This document shows, piece by piece, positions 24,450 to 33,407 of a stretch of 64,000 bases of DNA. The notes below the pieces were generated by a model. That model ran no database searches and was not told the origin of the DNA. It worked only from the letters and a program-made list of their open reading frames with translations. This DNA comes from Miltoncostaea sp050249835 (GTDB taxonomy: Bacteria; Actinomycetota; Thermoleophilia; Miltoncostaeales; Miltoncostaeaceae): NCBI GenBank assembly GCA_050249835.1, contig JBFWPT010000001.1, positions 189,915-253,914 of the forward strand, written 5' to 3'. The number at the start of each line of letters is the position of its first letter. Positions within the stretch are counted from its first letter, which is position 1. A program made the translations under genes and the position numbers.

Positions 24450-24851
24450 CTACTTGGGGGCGGTCGGGCGCACCTTTCGCGGACGAGGAAGTGGCTCGCG
24501 GGCCGCCACGGCCTCGCGCTGCTCGGCCTGGAGCTCGGGGATCGCCCGCTCGAGCTCTCGCTCGACCGCCCCGACGACCTTCGCCAGCTGCGGCAGCGCC
24601 TCCTCGGCGACGGCGGGCGCGAGGCCGCAGGCGCGCATGCCCTCCAAGCCGACGACGGCGTTGGCGAGGTCGGCGACCGCCAGGCGAAAGCGCCCGTCCA
24701 GGCGCGCCGAGGCCCCGTAACCGCCGACGACGTCCGCCAGCGCGCTCGCCCGCCGGGCCAGATCGGACTCGGCGGCCCGCGGCAGCAAGGCTTGGGGGAT
24801 GTCGAGCGCCGCGCTGCTTACGGCCGCGGCAGGTATCTCGGCGTCGTTCAC
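24450..24851 (-). CDS. Small helical protein of transfer operon
   Basis: This 133-residue protein is mostly helical, Ala/Leu/Glu-rich, with a basic Pro-rich C-terminus (PLPRPRKVRPTAPK). No membrane segment and no recognised domain. It sits between the VirB4-like ATPase and the coupling protein, with short gaps on both sides and a good AGGAGG-like site before its ATG. It is probably a cytoplasmic accessory factor of transfer; function is not inferable. Confidence 0.6.
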   Translation of the reverse strand: MNDAEIPAAAVSSAALDIPQALLPRAAESDLARRASALADVVGGYGASARLDGRFRLAVADLANAVVGLEGMRACGLAPAVAEEALPQLAKVVGAVERELERAIPELQAEQREAVAAREPLPRPRKVRPTAPK

Positions 24852-24873
24852 GTCAGCCTCCTTTTCGTCTTCA

Positions 24874-26121
24874 TCAGTTGTGCGCGAACCCGTTGGGGTT
24901 CGTGCGCATCCGGCCGTCGGTGTCGATCAGGGCGTACTCGGCCCGCGAGAGCCTGTGCTCGACGACGAACGAGCGCTGGCCGACCTTCCAGAGGGCCGCC
25001 CCGCGCGGCATCGTGGCGATGTGGTCGATCTCGGTCCCGGTGAGGCCGACCAGGTCGCGGGTCGCCTCCAGGTCGGCCGGGCTCTGGTACAGGATGATCC
25101 GGGTCTCGGAATCCGAGAGCAGGCCCTGGGCGATCTTCGCCTCGCGCGATCCCGCATCCCCGGCGGCCGCCAGATCCGAGAGGCGGTGGACGACCAGCAT
25201 GTTGGCCACGCCGTAGGAGCGCGCGAGCTTCCAGGAGCGCTGCATGAAGGTGGCCGCGGCCGGATCGGCCAGCACCGCCCAGCCCTCGTCGAGCACGACC
25301 AGGCGCTTGACGCCATCGTCACGGGCCAGGCGGCTGGAGAGCCAGGCGCTCACGCAGACCATCAGCACCGCCATCGCCGGCGATCCGTGGAGGGCCGACA
25401 GATCGAGCACCACGATCGGCGCGTCGAGCTCGACGCCGTCCGTGGTCGGCCCGTCGAACATCCCGTGCAGGTCGCCCTCGCAGAGACGCCGCAGCTCCAG
25501 GGCGCAGCCGCGCCCGTAGTCGGCGAGCATCTCGGCGCTCGCGGCGATGGTGGTCGCAGCCTCGATCGCCGGATGCAGGAGGTGGTGCTGGACCGCCGGC
25601 AGGGTTGGGGTGCCCCCCAGGGCCGCGGCGCGGTATGCGAGGTCGAGGGCGGTGTGCTCCTCCGGTACGAGGTCCCGGCGCAGCGATCCGGCGACCAGCG
25701 CCCCCAGGAGCGCGACCCGCTCCTCGCGCCCGCCGGCGGCGTCGAGCGGGTTGAGGCGCACCTCGCCACCCGGGGCCAGGCGGATCGGCCGGCTGCCGAA
25801 CCACTCGGCGAGCGGGCCGTACTCGCCCTTCGGGTCGATCACGACGGCGCGCCGGCCGAAGACGGCCTGGCGGGCGAGGTAGGTCTTGACGAGGGCCGAC
25901 TTGCCCCGTCCGACCTGGCCGACGACCAGGGCCGAGGGGCCGGTGATGGTGCCCTGCTCGTAGAGCACCCATGGGTCGAAGCAGAAGCTCGCGTGGGTGT
26001 AGGCCTCCTGGCCGATGTAGACCCCGCGACCACCGAGGCCGCCCTCGCCCATGAAGGGGTAGGCCGCCTGCAGGTGGGCGCTCGTCAACTGGTGGGCCGG
26101 ATGGCGCGGCCGGACCCTCAT
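24874..26121 (-). CDS. VirB4/TraC-like conjugation ATPase
   Basis: This 415-residue ATPase has Walker A GQVGRGKS at 68-75, VVIDPKGEYGPLAEWF after it, Walker B RLVVLDEGWAVLADP and the VHRLSDLAAAG segment typical of VirB4-type motors. It is shorter than proteobacterial VirB4 (about 800), because actinobacteria carry the N-terminal part as the separate SCO6880-type protein encoded just upstream. The start overlaps that gene's stop (ATGA). It powers assembly or substrate passage in the conjugative channel. Confidence 0.9.
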   Translation of the reverse strand: MRVRPRHPAHQLTSAHLQAAYPFMGEGGLGGRGVYIGQEAYTHASFCFDPWVLYEQGTITGPSALVVGQVGRGKSALVKTYLARQAVFGRRAVVIDPKGEYGPLAEWFGSRPIRLAPGGEVRLNPLDAAGGREERVALLGALVAGSLRRDLVPEEHTALDLAYRAAALGGTPTLPAVQHHLLHPAIEAATTIAASAEMLADYGRGCALELRRLCEGDLHGMFDGPTTDGVELDAPIVVLDLSALHGSPAMAVLMVCVSAWLSSRLARDDGVKRLVVLDEGWAVLADPAAATFMQRSWKLARSYGVANMLVVHRLSDLAAAGDAGSREAKIAQGLLSDSETRIILYQSPADLEATRDLVGLTGTEIDHIATMPRGAALWKVGQRSFVVEHRLSRAEYALIDTDGRMRTNPNGFAHN

Positions 26122-27599
26122 CGCAGCCCCCGACACAGGGGCAGCGTGTAGGTGAAGCCCATCGCCTGCTCGCCAAGGAGCGGGCGCAGCTCGAGGCCGA
26201 CCGTCTGGGCCGACTGCTCGATGCTGGCCGTGGCGTCCTCGAGCTCGTCCTCCGAGCCGGTCGAGACGGTCACGTAGCCCGAGAAGCGCACGCCCGAGTG
26301 GCCCTCCGCCAGCTCCTGCTCGCGCTCCACGAGCGCCTGCTGCTGGCGACGCCGACGAGCGGTGGCGAGGAACCCCATCCGTGCGCGCAGATCGTCGTCG
26401 GAGATCTCGTTGGTACGCGCGTTCTCGGCCGAGCGCAGCGCCCGCCGGGGGTCGAGCGGCTCCATCACCACCGCGATCGTGCGCCGGGTCGTGCCCACCA
26501 GGACGAATGGCAGGAGGAAGTCGGCGCCGACCTCGATGCGGGGCCACTCGGCGATCCAGTAGGTGCAGTGGAGGGCGCCGTCGCTGCGGTAGGCGCGCCA
26601 GCCCTCCTCTGCGGCCATCGGCCCGGCGTTCGCCGGGGCCGTCCCGGACCGCTCGGGATCACCCGCGCCGAGGCGGTCGAGCCCGGGGCGGTCGTCGGGG
26701 CAGAAGCCGAGACGGATCGCCCGGGCGAGAAGGCGCGGGCTGAGGGCGCCGCGCACGACGACCTCGGCGCGCTGGAGATGCGCGGCGAGCGCGGACAGCT
26801 CGCGCGCCAGGACCGCCACCGCGCCCTCCTCGCGCCCTCCCGCGCGGCGGATGGCGCCCGATGCGCGTCGGGCGTCGATCTGGAGGGCGACGAAGGTCTC
26901 GTGCTGGCGTGCGGCCGGCCCCGCCTCGTCGAGCAGCTCGAGGTACGAGCGCACCCCGGGGTGGGAGGAGGGCAGGGCGAGGCCGTCGCGCAGGTAGCGG
27001 CCGAGCTCGTCGACCGGCTGGGTGACGGTGCGGTCGATCCAGGCGATCCGGCTGACCGGGCTGCCGGACCGGGCAAGGCCGGCGAGCACCCCGCCCCAGC
27101 GCGCGAGCCGGCGCTCCTTGTCATCCAGCTCGAGGAGGGCGAAGGCGCCCCCCTCGACGGCGAGCACCGCCGTCCAGGTGGAGCCGTCGCGGGCGATGCC
27201 GATCTCACCGCGCGAGCCCCGGGCCGCGAGGATCTGAAGGCCGGCGAGGCTCTCCGGCAGATTCACCAGGTCCTCGTCGCAGGCGAGGCCGCGCCCGCGA
27301 AGGGGGGTTCTGGACGCGTAGCGGTGGCGCCCTCTCGCCCGGCGCGCGGCGTAGCCGCCGGCGATCGCCGCCCAGGCAATCGGCGGGCGGCCGGCGAGGC
27401 GGAGGAAGGCGGCGGCGAGGCCGGACCCGGCGATGGCGAGCCCGATCAGGGCGCCGCCGGTCCCGGGGGCGACGTTCAGGCTCACCACGAGGCCGACGAG
27501 CCCGATCGCCACGCAGGCGAGCTGGTTCCAGCCGAGGCCGCCGATCGCGCCCGCCGGCTCGATCGGCCCGAAGCGGTAGCGCGCGGGGTCAGATGCCAT
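26118..27599 (-). CDS. SCO6880-type membrane protein of conjugation machinery
   Basis: This 493-residue protein has two N-terminal membrane helices (about residues 20-65), then a long soluble part resembling the N-terminal half of VirB4/TraC. SCO6880-family proteins are nearly always encoded next to a VirB4-like ATPase in actinobacterial ICEs and plasmids, as here. I chose ATG 27599 (MASDPARYRFGPIEP), which matches the family's ARYRFGP-like start. It overlaps the TrbL-like gene by 11 bp. Confidence 0.85.
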   Translation of the reverse strand: MASDPARYRFGPIEPAGAIGGLGWNQLACVAIGLVGLVVSLNVAPGTGGALIGLAIAGSGLAAAFLRLAGRPPIAWAAIAGGYAARRARGRHRYASRTPLRGRGLACDEDLVNLPESLAGLQILAARGSRGEIGIARDGSTWTAVLAVEGGAFALLELDDKERRLARWGGVLAGLARSGSPVSRIAWIDRTVTQPVDELGRYLRDGLALPSSHPGVRSYLELLDEAGPAARQHETFVALQIDARRASGAIRRAGGREEGAVAVLARELSALAAHLQRAEVVVRGALSPRLLARAIRLGFCPDDRPGLDRLGAGDPERSGTAPANAGPMAAEEGWRAYRSDGALHCTYWIAEWPRIEVGADFLLPFVLVGTTRRTIAVVMEPLDPRRALRSAENARTNEISDDDLRARMGFLATARRRRQQQALVEREQELAEGHSGVRFSGYVTVSTGSEDELEDATASIEQSAQTVGLELRPLLGEQAMGFTYTLPLCRGLR

Positions 27600-28962
27600 C
27601 GCCGCCGCCGAGGTAGGGCCGGGCCGGGGGCTGGGAGCGGGTCGGGATCGGCCGCGGCGCGGCTGTCGGAGGACGCTCCTGCGAAGCGGCGGGAGCGGCG
27701 GGCGGGGTCGAGGGCGCAGGGGCCGGGGCGGCCGATCGCACGACCGGCGAGGCTGCCGCAGCGGCGCCGGAGCCGCCGCCGGCCGGCCCGCCCGGCGAGC
27801 CGGGGCCGGCGGGGCTCGGAGGGCCGCCCGCAGGTCCGATCGGGCCGCCCCCTCCGCGCGGGCCCGCCATGCCCATCGCCCCGGAACCGAGCGCCATCGG
27901 CGCGGCGCCCGCTCCCACGGTGCCGAAGGCCATCCGCGTGCGTGCGACGTTCCAGGCGAGCGAGGTGCCGGTGGCCGCGGCGAGGGCGTGGCGGCCCTCA
28001 CGCTGGGGCTGGGCGACCTCGGCGGCGAGCGGGATGAGGGAGAACAGGACAAAGGGCGAGAAGGCCGCGATCATGAACATGCCCGCCCCCGCGAGTACCG
28101 ACGAGACGCCGTCGCCGGATGAGAGCGCCGAGAGGCCGAGCGAGAGCGTCGCCACGATCACGAGCTTCGAGAGGATCGCGGCGACGATCAGCTGGACCAG
28201 TCGGCGCACCCAGCCCGAGGTGGCGGGCCAGATCATGGTCGCGAGGAAGAGGGGCAGGAACATCATCGCCACGTAGACGACCCCCGCCCGCAGGATCAGC
28301 TCGAACCAGACGAAGAGCGCCGCCAGCGCCATCACGAGCGCCATGAGGAAGGATGCGAAGAGGGGGACGGGTCCGCCGAGGGCGCTTACTTGGGTGAGAG
28401 AGGTCGCAAGGCGGTCGGTGTCCTTCGCGACCTCGACGGTGAGCTCGGCCGACAGGGCGTCGACCACCCCGATCGCCGTCTGAGAGACGGCCACGGCGAG
28501 GCCGGTGAAGAGCATCGCCGCGGGCAGGTAGAGCAGGGCGAGGCGGACGAGCAGCATCGCGTCTTGTCGCAGCAACGCCTGGAGGACGGTCAGGAGGACC
28601 AGCGGCAGGAGCAGGATCGCCCCGACCTGGAACATGAAGGCGTAGTGGCTCTGGAACCAGGGGGCCGAGAGGTCCACGGCCGTGGTCGAGTCGATCGCGT
28701 CGGCCACCTGGCGCAGCAGCCACGCGGCGCCGTCGCCGACCCAGCCGGTCAGCTGGCCGAGGATCGCGTCCCCGGCCGCTCCGGCCGCCGCGCTCGCCGC
28801 GCCGTCGGCGGCATCGCAGACGACGCTCACGCCCGGCACGTCACAGGGCCCGGGGACATCGATCGCCTCGGCACGCTCGGGTTGGGGAAGGAGCGCGAGC
28901 GCTGCGGCCAGGACGAGGGCGAGCAAGCAGGCAGTCGCCCGGAGGGGGCGGGGAGCAGTCAT
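27589..28962 (-). CDS. TrbL/VirB6-like polytopic conjugation protein
   Basis: This 457-residue protein has a signal-like N-terminus, an Ala-rich extracytoplasmic segment and about six membrane helices between residues 105 and 330. A long Pro/Ala/Gly-rich C-terminal tail follows (about 340-457). Topology and length match TrbL/VirB6 inner-membrane channel components. It overlaps genes on both sides by a few bases in the transfer operon. The low-complexity tail is typical of actinobacterial versions and is probably cytoplasmic. Confidence 0.82.
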   Translation of the reverse strand: MTAPRPLRATACLLALVLAAALALLPQPERAEAIDVPGPCDVPGVSVVCDAADGAASAAAGAAGDAILGQLTGWVGDGAAWLLRQVADAIDSTTAVDLSAPWFQSHYAFMFQVGAILLLPLVLLTVLQALLRQDAMLLVRLALLYLPAAMLFTGLAVAVSQTAIGVVDALSAELTVEVAKDTDRLATSLTQVSALGGPVPLFASFLMALVMALAALFVWFELILRAGVVYVAMMFLPLFLATMIWPATSGWVRRLVQLIVAAILSKLVIVATLSLGLSALSSGDGVSSVLAGAGMFMIAAFSPFVLFSLIPLAAEVAQPQREGRHALAAATGTSLAWNVARTRMAFGTVGAGAAPMALGSGAMGMAGPRGGGGPIGPAGGPPSPAGPGSPGGPAGGGSGAAAAASPVVRSAAPAPAPSTPPAAPAASQERPPTAAPRPIPTRSQPPARPYLGGGDGI

Positions 28963-29690
28963 CGATAGAAGGGGGAGAAGCCCCGCGCGACGGCGACGAA
29001 CTCGGCCGGCCCCGACGGCGCGGCCGGAGCCGTCACGCTCGGCACGGGCCCGGGGGTGTCGACGCCGAAGCGGTCGACCCTCCAGCGCCCGCCCGACCAG
29101 GCGAGCTCGGCGCGGCTGGTCGACCAGGCGGCGATCGGCGCGCGCTCAGGCGTCGCGAGGAGCGTCACCTGCCAGACCGCCACCGTGGCGCGTCGGCGAG
29201 AGAAGGCCTCGACGCGGTAGCCGACGGGCGTCATCTGCAGGACGGCCTCGCCGCGCCTCGCGGGTGCTCCAAGGATGCCGGCCAGATAGTCGTAGGTCCG
29301 ATCGAAGACCGGGTTCAGCTCGGAGCGGTAGCCCGACGGCGCGATCTGGGCGACCACGGCGCGACGAGCGGATCTGCTTTCGAGCAGGCGAGCGTCGGCG
29401 AGCGACGACAGCGCCCGCGCGGCGGCGCGGGCGGCGCCCTCACGCGTGGGTGCGCCGGATGCGATCGTGGGCCCGGCCGGCCTCAACGGGGCGCGAAGAA
29501 CAGGCGGATCCACCTCGGAGACCGGCGCGACCTCCGGGCCGTCCCCGCCCGGCGCGCTGATGCGCCCGAGTGCGAGGCCGACCGCGAGCAGCAGCAGCGC
29601 CGCTCCGATCAGGGGGAGACGTAGGCGGGGAGGACGACGCTCGGCCGCAGGGCCGAGGAGTCGAGGCCCGCGGCTGGTTCCGGTTGCCAC
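28959..29690 (-). CDS. VirB8/TcpC-like conjugation protein
   Basis: This 243-residue protein has a basic N-terminus, one membrane segment (LPLIGAALLLLAVGLALGRI, about 24-43), a linker and a C-terminal domain with mixed alpha/beta character. The latter (REGAARAAARALSSLADARL, then VGYRVEAFSRRRATVAVWQVTLL) resembles NTF2-fold VirB8/TcpC proteins of Gram-positive conjugation systems. I chose GTG 29690, two bases after the upstream stop. It overlaps the TrbL-like gene by 4 bp. Family placement rests on topology and context. Confidence 0.72.
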   Translation of the reverse strand: MATGTSRGPRLLGPAAERRPPRLRLPLIGAALLLLAVGLALGRISAPGGDGPEVAPVSEVDPPVLRAPLRPAGPTIASGAPTREGAARAAARALSSLADARLLESRSARRAVVAQIAPSGYRSELNPVFDRTYDYLAGILGAPARRGEAVLQMTPVGYRVEAFSRRRATVAVWQVTLLATPERAPIAAWSTSRAELAWSGGRWRVDRFGVDTPGPVPSVTAPAAPSGPAEFVAVARGFSPFYR

Positions 29691-29692
29691 GG

Positions 29693-29989
29693 CTACTGCC
29701 GGCCGACGCCGTAGAAGAAGTTGACGACCTGGGGCGCCATGCCCACCAGGAGACCCGCGCCAGCGGCGATCAGCACTCCCCGCCGCCCGCTCGAAGTGGC
29801 CCCGTGGTGGTTCGACTGCGCCCCCCAGGCCCACGCGATGGCCGCGACGATAAGGGCCGCCAGGATCAGGATGAGCGACCAGGAGTACAGGCCGTCGACC
29901 AGCCTCTGGAGCTTGTCCTGCCCGGGCAGGCCCGTCGGATCAGGCCTCGCCGAGACCTGAAGGACGAGCTGAAAATTGGTTCCATGCAC
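29693..29989 (-). CDS. Small two-helix membrane protein, DUF6112/VirB2-like
   Basis: This 98-residue protein has two membrane segments (SLILILAALIVAAIAWAWG and GVLIAAGAGLLVGMAPQVV) separated by a short polar loop. Size and topology resemble pilin-like VirB2/TrbC or DUF6112 proteins that begin actinobacterial transfer operons. It is the first gene of the leftward transfer operon. The shared 26-bp promoter-proximal element lies 21 bp upstream. Confidence 0.68.
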   Translation of the reverse strand: MHGTNFQLVLQVSARPDPTGLPGQDKLQRLVDGLYSWSLILILAALIVAAIAWAWGAQSNHHGATSSGRRGVLIAAGAGLLVGMAPQVVNFFYGVGRQ

Positions 29990-30009
29990 CGCGCAGGCTG
30001 CTCCTAGAG

Positions 30010-30035
30010 TCGGTTGACTATTTAGAGCAAACTAA
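30010..30035. promoter_or_regulatory. Conserved element upstream of transfer operon, copy 1
   Basis: The 26-bp stretch begins TCGGTTGACT and contains GCAAAC. Its near copy is at 47,334-47,359, with 19 of 26 positions identical. Both lie 21-22 bp before the first gene of a leftward operon. It is probably a promoter core or regulator site that co-ordinates the two transfer modules. It is also the most A/T-rich part of this gap. Confidence 0.6.
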
Positions 30036-30529
30036 TCTATCGGTGTCAGCGGCGCAACCGGTACGGGTACGGCCACGACCTGCCCCAGCAGCCACGCGCC
30101 ATTTGCTGGCCGCTGCAGGTGCCTATCTGTACGGGCTGTTCCACGTCGTTCTGGGGAGCCGGCGTATGAGCGCGCCGGGGCACCCCCTGGCCACAGTCCT
30201 CGCCCCGCCAGCCAACCCACGGCGGCGGTGCACGTCTCGAATCGTCTTCTGCTGAGTCCGGTTGCCCCTTGGCAATCTGACCTGGAGTACTCGCGATGCC
30301 CGTAGCCATGGTCGGCCATTCGTGCGGTGGACCCAGCGCACGCCGCCGTGCGGCAGGCGCGCAAGGGGACGGCTTCCCGTATGTCGCTGTCGCCCACCCG
30401 ATCGGGGTCGCCGAGATCCTCGATCGCTTCGGCTGCGTCGACGACCGACCGCCGTTGCGGGGTTTGGGACGGTGGCGGGCTGGTCCCGCCCTACCGGGGA
30501 AGGCGGTGCCGACGGCAACGTCGTTGGGA
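30036..30529. other. Gap with no recognised gene
   Basis: About 490 bp between the transfer operon and the ohr gene contain only short, mutually contradictory frames with no recognised motif and no conserved start signals. The interval marks the junction between the transfer module and the catabolic cargo. It may hold a decayed gene, but I cannot identify one. Confidence 0.4.
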
Positions 30530-30964
30530 TCACACGGCGGCGTCTCCGAGGAAGAGCGCGACCTCCACGTTGCCCCGTGTTGCCTTGGAGTACGGGCAAG
30601 TCTCGTGCGCCCCCCGCAGCAGCTCGCGGGCGATCTCGTCCTCCACCCCGGGCAGGTTCGCATGGAGGTCCACCGCGAGCGCGTATCCGCGGTCGTCCTC
30701 CCGGCCGATCGACACCGCCGAGGAGACCGAGAACGTCGTGACCGGGATCCTGCGACGACGCGCCAGTGCCTCCACGGCGCTCAGGAAGCACGCCGCGTAG
30801 CCAAGCGCGAACAGCTCCTCGGGGTTGGTACCCTCGCCGCGCTCGGACGGGCCGCCCAGACTCGGCGGCGGCGTCAGTGTGAGATCGATTTTCCCGTCGT
30901 CGCTGCGCCCACGACCGTTGCGTCCTCCGGTTACGGTGACGCGCGCCGTGTAGAGGACCTTCAC
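30530..30964 (-). CDS. ohr: Organic hydroperoxide resistance protein (Ohr/OsmC)
   Basis: This 144-residue Ohr has the two catalytic cysteines in GYAACFLSAVEA and HETCPYSKATRGN, plus NPEELFALGY and the N-terminal VLYTARVTVTGGRNGR strand typical of Ohr. It reduces organic and fatty-acid hydroperoxides using lipoyl-linked thiols. I chose GTG 30964 (MKVLYTARVTV). It is the last gene of the leftward catabolic block. It would protect against peroxides made by the flavin-dependent oxygenase of that block, which is an inference. Confidence 0.92.
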   Translation of the reverse strand: MKVLYTARVTVTGGRNGRGRSDDGKIDLTLTPPPSLGGPSERGEGTNPEELFALGYAACFLSAVEALARRRRIPVTTFSVSSAVSIGREDDRGYALAVDLHANLPGVEDEIARELLRGAHETCPYSKATRGNVEVALFLGDAAV

Positions 30965-30995
30965 GCGGCCCCAGTGCGGGGCGGAGAGTGCAAGC

Positions 30996-31397
30996 TCACT
31001 GCCCGGCCGGCTCGTACCGCGTCCCGTGGTGCGTGAGGGCGAGCCACTCGTCGCCCTCACGCACCCAGCTCGCAGTGAAGCGGGTGTAGGCGCTTAGATC
31101 CTCCCCGCTCTCGAGGAAGGCCACGACGTGGTAGTCGCCGTCCACCTCCGCGACATCTGCGCAAACCCGGGCCCGGACGTCGAGGATCTCGTACCGCGTG
31201 TCCGCGGTCACCTGCGACGCCAGGTCGATGTAGCCGGCCCTGTCGTACCGGCGGCCGAAGATGCTGACGTAGACGAAGTCCGGGTGCAGGAACCCGGCGA
31301 GCTCATCCATCGCTCCCCGGGTGTTGCAGTCCGTCCAGCCGCGGAACCGGTCCCTGATCTCGGCGGCGGCCGCGAGATCCCACTGCCAGCGAGCCAT
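30996..31397 (-). CDS. SnoaL-like (NTF2-fold) protein
   Basis: This 133-residue protein has the cone-shaped NTF2/SnoaL pattern. A helix with IRDRFRGWTDCNTRGAMDELAGFLHPDFVYVSIFG is followed by Y-DLASQVTADTRYEILDV and the strand YHVVAFLESGEDLSAYTRFTASWVREGDEWLALTHHGT. Such folds serve as isomerases, dehydratases or hydrolases, or as non-enzymatic binders. A strong GGAGGAGG lies before the ATG. It sits 12 bp after the M20 peptidase gene in the same operon. Confidence 0.78.
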   Translation of the reverse strand: MARWQWDLAAAAEIRDRFRGWTDCNTRGAMDELAGFLHPDFVYVSIFGRRYDRAGYIDLASQVTADTRYEILDVRARVCADVAEVDGDYHVVAFLESGEDLSAYTRFTASWVREGDEWLALTHHGTRYEPAGQ

Positions 31398-31409
31398 CGT
31401 GCCTCCTCC

Positions 31410-32690
31410 TCAGTACGACGTCAGGAAGTCGAGCAGCACCCGGCACCCCTCCTCCACCGCCGAGACCGGCACACGCTCGTCGCGCGCGTGGAACAGGCTC
31501 AGCAGGTCGAGGTCGGAGCTGAGGATGAGTGGTGCGAACCCGTAGGGCGCGATCCCCAGGCGGGCCAGGTGCTGGCCGTCTGTCGACGCCGGGAGCGTGT
31601 ACGGGACGATCGTCCCCGTCGGATCGGCGGCGTGGATCGCGGCTGAGCAGGCGTCGACGATCGGCCCCGTCCCGGGAGCGCAGGCGCCGGGGGTGCGGCT
31701 CAGGATCTCTAGCGACATGTCGGGGTCCATCGCGGACCTGAGTGCGGTGAGCGTCTTCTCGTCGTCGCCGGGGAGGAAGCGGCAGTCCACGCCGAGGCTC
31801 GCCGAGTCGGGGATGACGTTGAGCTTCGAGCCCGCCTCGAGGACCGTGGGGACGAACGTCGTCGCTCCCGCCTTCGCCACCAGCGTCCCCAGCGGCCCCA
31901 GCGCGGCCAGCGCCTCCTCGCGGTCCTTCGCGCCGTTCCCGTTCGTGACGCCGAGTCGCTGGGCCATGGCCTGCAGATCCTCGACCGGGGTCGGCACGCC
32001 GAGGTTCTGGACCCGCTCGACGAGCTTCGCGATCCTCTCCACCGGGTTCGACACCGAGGAGAAGGCCGCGTGACCGCCGGGTCCCTCGACCGTGATCCGG
32101 CCCCACAGCATCCCCCGCTCGGCGATCTGCAGGGGGTACACGCGCCGGCCGCCCGGAAGGGTCATCGTGAAGCCGCCGATCTCGCCGATCGCCTCGGTAG
32201 CGCCGGCGAAGAGCTCGGGCCGGTTCTCCACGGCCCAGCCGGAGCCGAGACGGCTGCCCATCTCCTCGTCGGCGAAGAAGGCGAGCACGAGTTCGCGCCG
32301 CGGGGCGTGGGAGCCGCGCGCGAACGCACCGAGCACCGCCAGCACCATGGCCACAGTGGCCTTCATGTCGACGGCGCCACGGCCCCAGACGAGGCCGTCG
32401 GCGATCTCACCGCCGAACGGATCCCGGGTCCAGCCCGCCGGATCGGCCGGCACGACATCGAGATGCCCGTGGACGACGAGGGCCGGCAGGGACGGGTCCC
32501 GCCCCGGCCAGCGGGCGACGACCGAGCAGCGGCCCGGCTCCGGCTCGAGCATCTCCGGAACCGCTCCGAGCCCCTCCAGGATCTCGCTGACGTACGCGGC
32601 GGCGGCGGCCTCCTGCGGCCCCGGGTTGCTCGTGTCGATCTTCAGCAGCGCAACGAGGTGCCGCAGCACCTCCTTCTCCAGGCTCTGCAT
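31410..32690 (-). CDS. M20-family metallopeptidase/deacylase
   Basis: This 426-residue dinuclear zinc hydrolase of the ArgE/DapE/CPG2 type has HGHLDVVP, GRGAVDMKATVAM and FFADEEMGS (catalytic Glu pair), a lid domain with GPGGHAAFSS and a C-terminal FHARDERVPV His. It cleaves N-acyl or carbamoyl amino acids or small peptides. I chose ATG 32690 (MQSLEKEVLRHLVALL), the family-typical start; GTG 32732 would add 14 residues. In the context of Liv-type uptake and alanine dehydrogenase it could free an amino acid from an imported conjugate. Confidence 0.88.
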   Translation of the reverse strand: MQSLEKEVLRHLVALLKIDTSNPGPQEAAAAAYVSEILEGLGAVPEMLEPEPGRCSVVARWPGRDPSLPALVVHGHLDVVPADPAGWTRDPFGGEIADGLVWGRGAVDMKATVAMVLAVLGAFARGSHAPRRELVLAFFADEEMGSRLGSGWAVENRPELFAGATEAIGEIGGFTMTLPGGRRVYPLQIAERGMLWGRITVEGPGGHAAFSSVSNPVERIAKLVERVQNLGVPTPVEDLQAMAQRLGVTNGNGAKDREEALAALGPLGTLVAKAGATTFVPTVLEAGSKLNVIPDSASLGVDCRFLPGDDEKTLTALRSAMDPDMSLEILSRTPGACAPGTGPIVDACSAAIHAADPTGTIVPYTLPASTDGQHLARLGIAPYGFAPLILSSDLDLLSLFHARDERVPVSAVEEGCRVLLDFLTSY

Positions 32691-32762
32691 GCCCGCCCTT
32701 TCGTCTGTCGACCACTCGGTGAGGGCGGCCACGCGGCCACCCTCACCGGAGGCGGTGCTCTC

Positions 32763-33326
32763 TCAGGCCCGGACGCCCTCGCTGGTCACGCGCAACGGCG
32801 TGATGCCGGGGCCGCCACCGAGGCCGCGCTCGTTGAGGGTGCCGCCGAGCCCGGGGCGCACCTCGTCCGCGGGCGGCAACGGGGAGCAATGGAAGTGCCA
32901 CATCTTCCAGACGGGGCTCCCCTCGCCGTCGTCGCGCTGGTAGACCTCGGTCGCGCGCAGGAGGAAGTCGTCGTAGTCGGCGCCGTGCTCCAGCTCCCAG
33001 GTCTCCGAGCCGGTCCCCGCGGCGCCAATCGCCCGGATCGGGAAGACGCCCTCGGCCGCGATCCATGCCATGTCGCCGGAGATCTCGAGGCGCATGATCT
33101 TGACGTCGGGGTACTTCACGATGTCGAGCTCTTTCTGGTAGTGCTCCCAGAGCTTGACCTTCTCCTCGATGCCGAAGTACGGGTGGCCGTTGAGGTTGAA
33201 CATCAGGTAGGCCATCCCGCTCGGGTAGCAGGACTCCATCAGCGGGATGCTCAGCTGGTGGTTGGCCTCCCACCACTTCTTGTGCACTTCGAGGATTGCC
33301 TCGCGGTCCTCATCGATCGTCGGCAT
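32763..33326 (-). CDS. SnoaL-like paralogue A
   Basis: This 187-residue protein of NTF2/SnoaL type has DREAILEVHKKWWEANHQLSI, GHPYFGIEEKVKLWEHYQKE, ISGDMAWIAAEGVFP, ATEVYQRDDGEG and WKMWHFHCSPLP. It is about 70% identical to the next upstream gene, so the two are a tandem duplication. The second half of the central loop differs most. The strict conservation of H, Y and W residues suggests an enzyme or ligand binder acting on the block's substrate. AAAGGA lies before the ATG. Confidence 0.75.
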   Translation of the reverse strand: MPTIDEDREAILEVHKKWWEANHQLSIPLMESCYPSGMAYLMFNLNGHPYFGIEEKVKLWEHYQKELDIVKYPDVKIMRLEISGDMAWIAAEGVFPIRAIGAAGTGSETWELEHGADYDDFLLRATEVYQRDDGEGSPVWKMWHFHCSPLPPADEVRPGLGGTLNERGLGGGPGITPLRVTSEGVRA

Positions 33327-33407
33327 TGAGCCGTCCTTTCGTCGGCGCCCGGTGACGAGCGCATTGCGGAGCGAGCCGTCGCGGCGGGGATGGAGCGCCG
33401 CGCCGGC

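Noticed and set aside
30032..30397. A 121-codon minus-strand frame in the gap before ohr
   Set aside because: No start signal, no recognised motif and overlap with equally long frames on the other strand.
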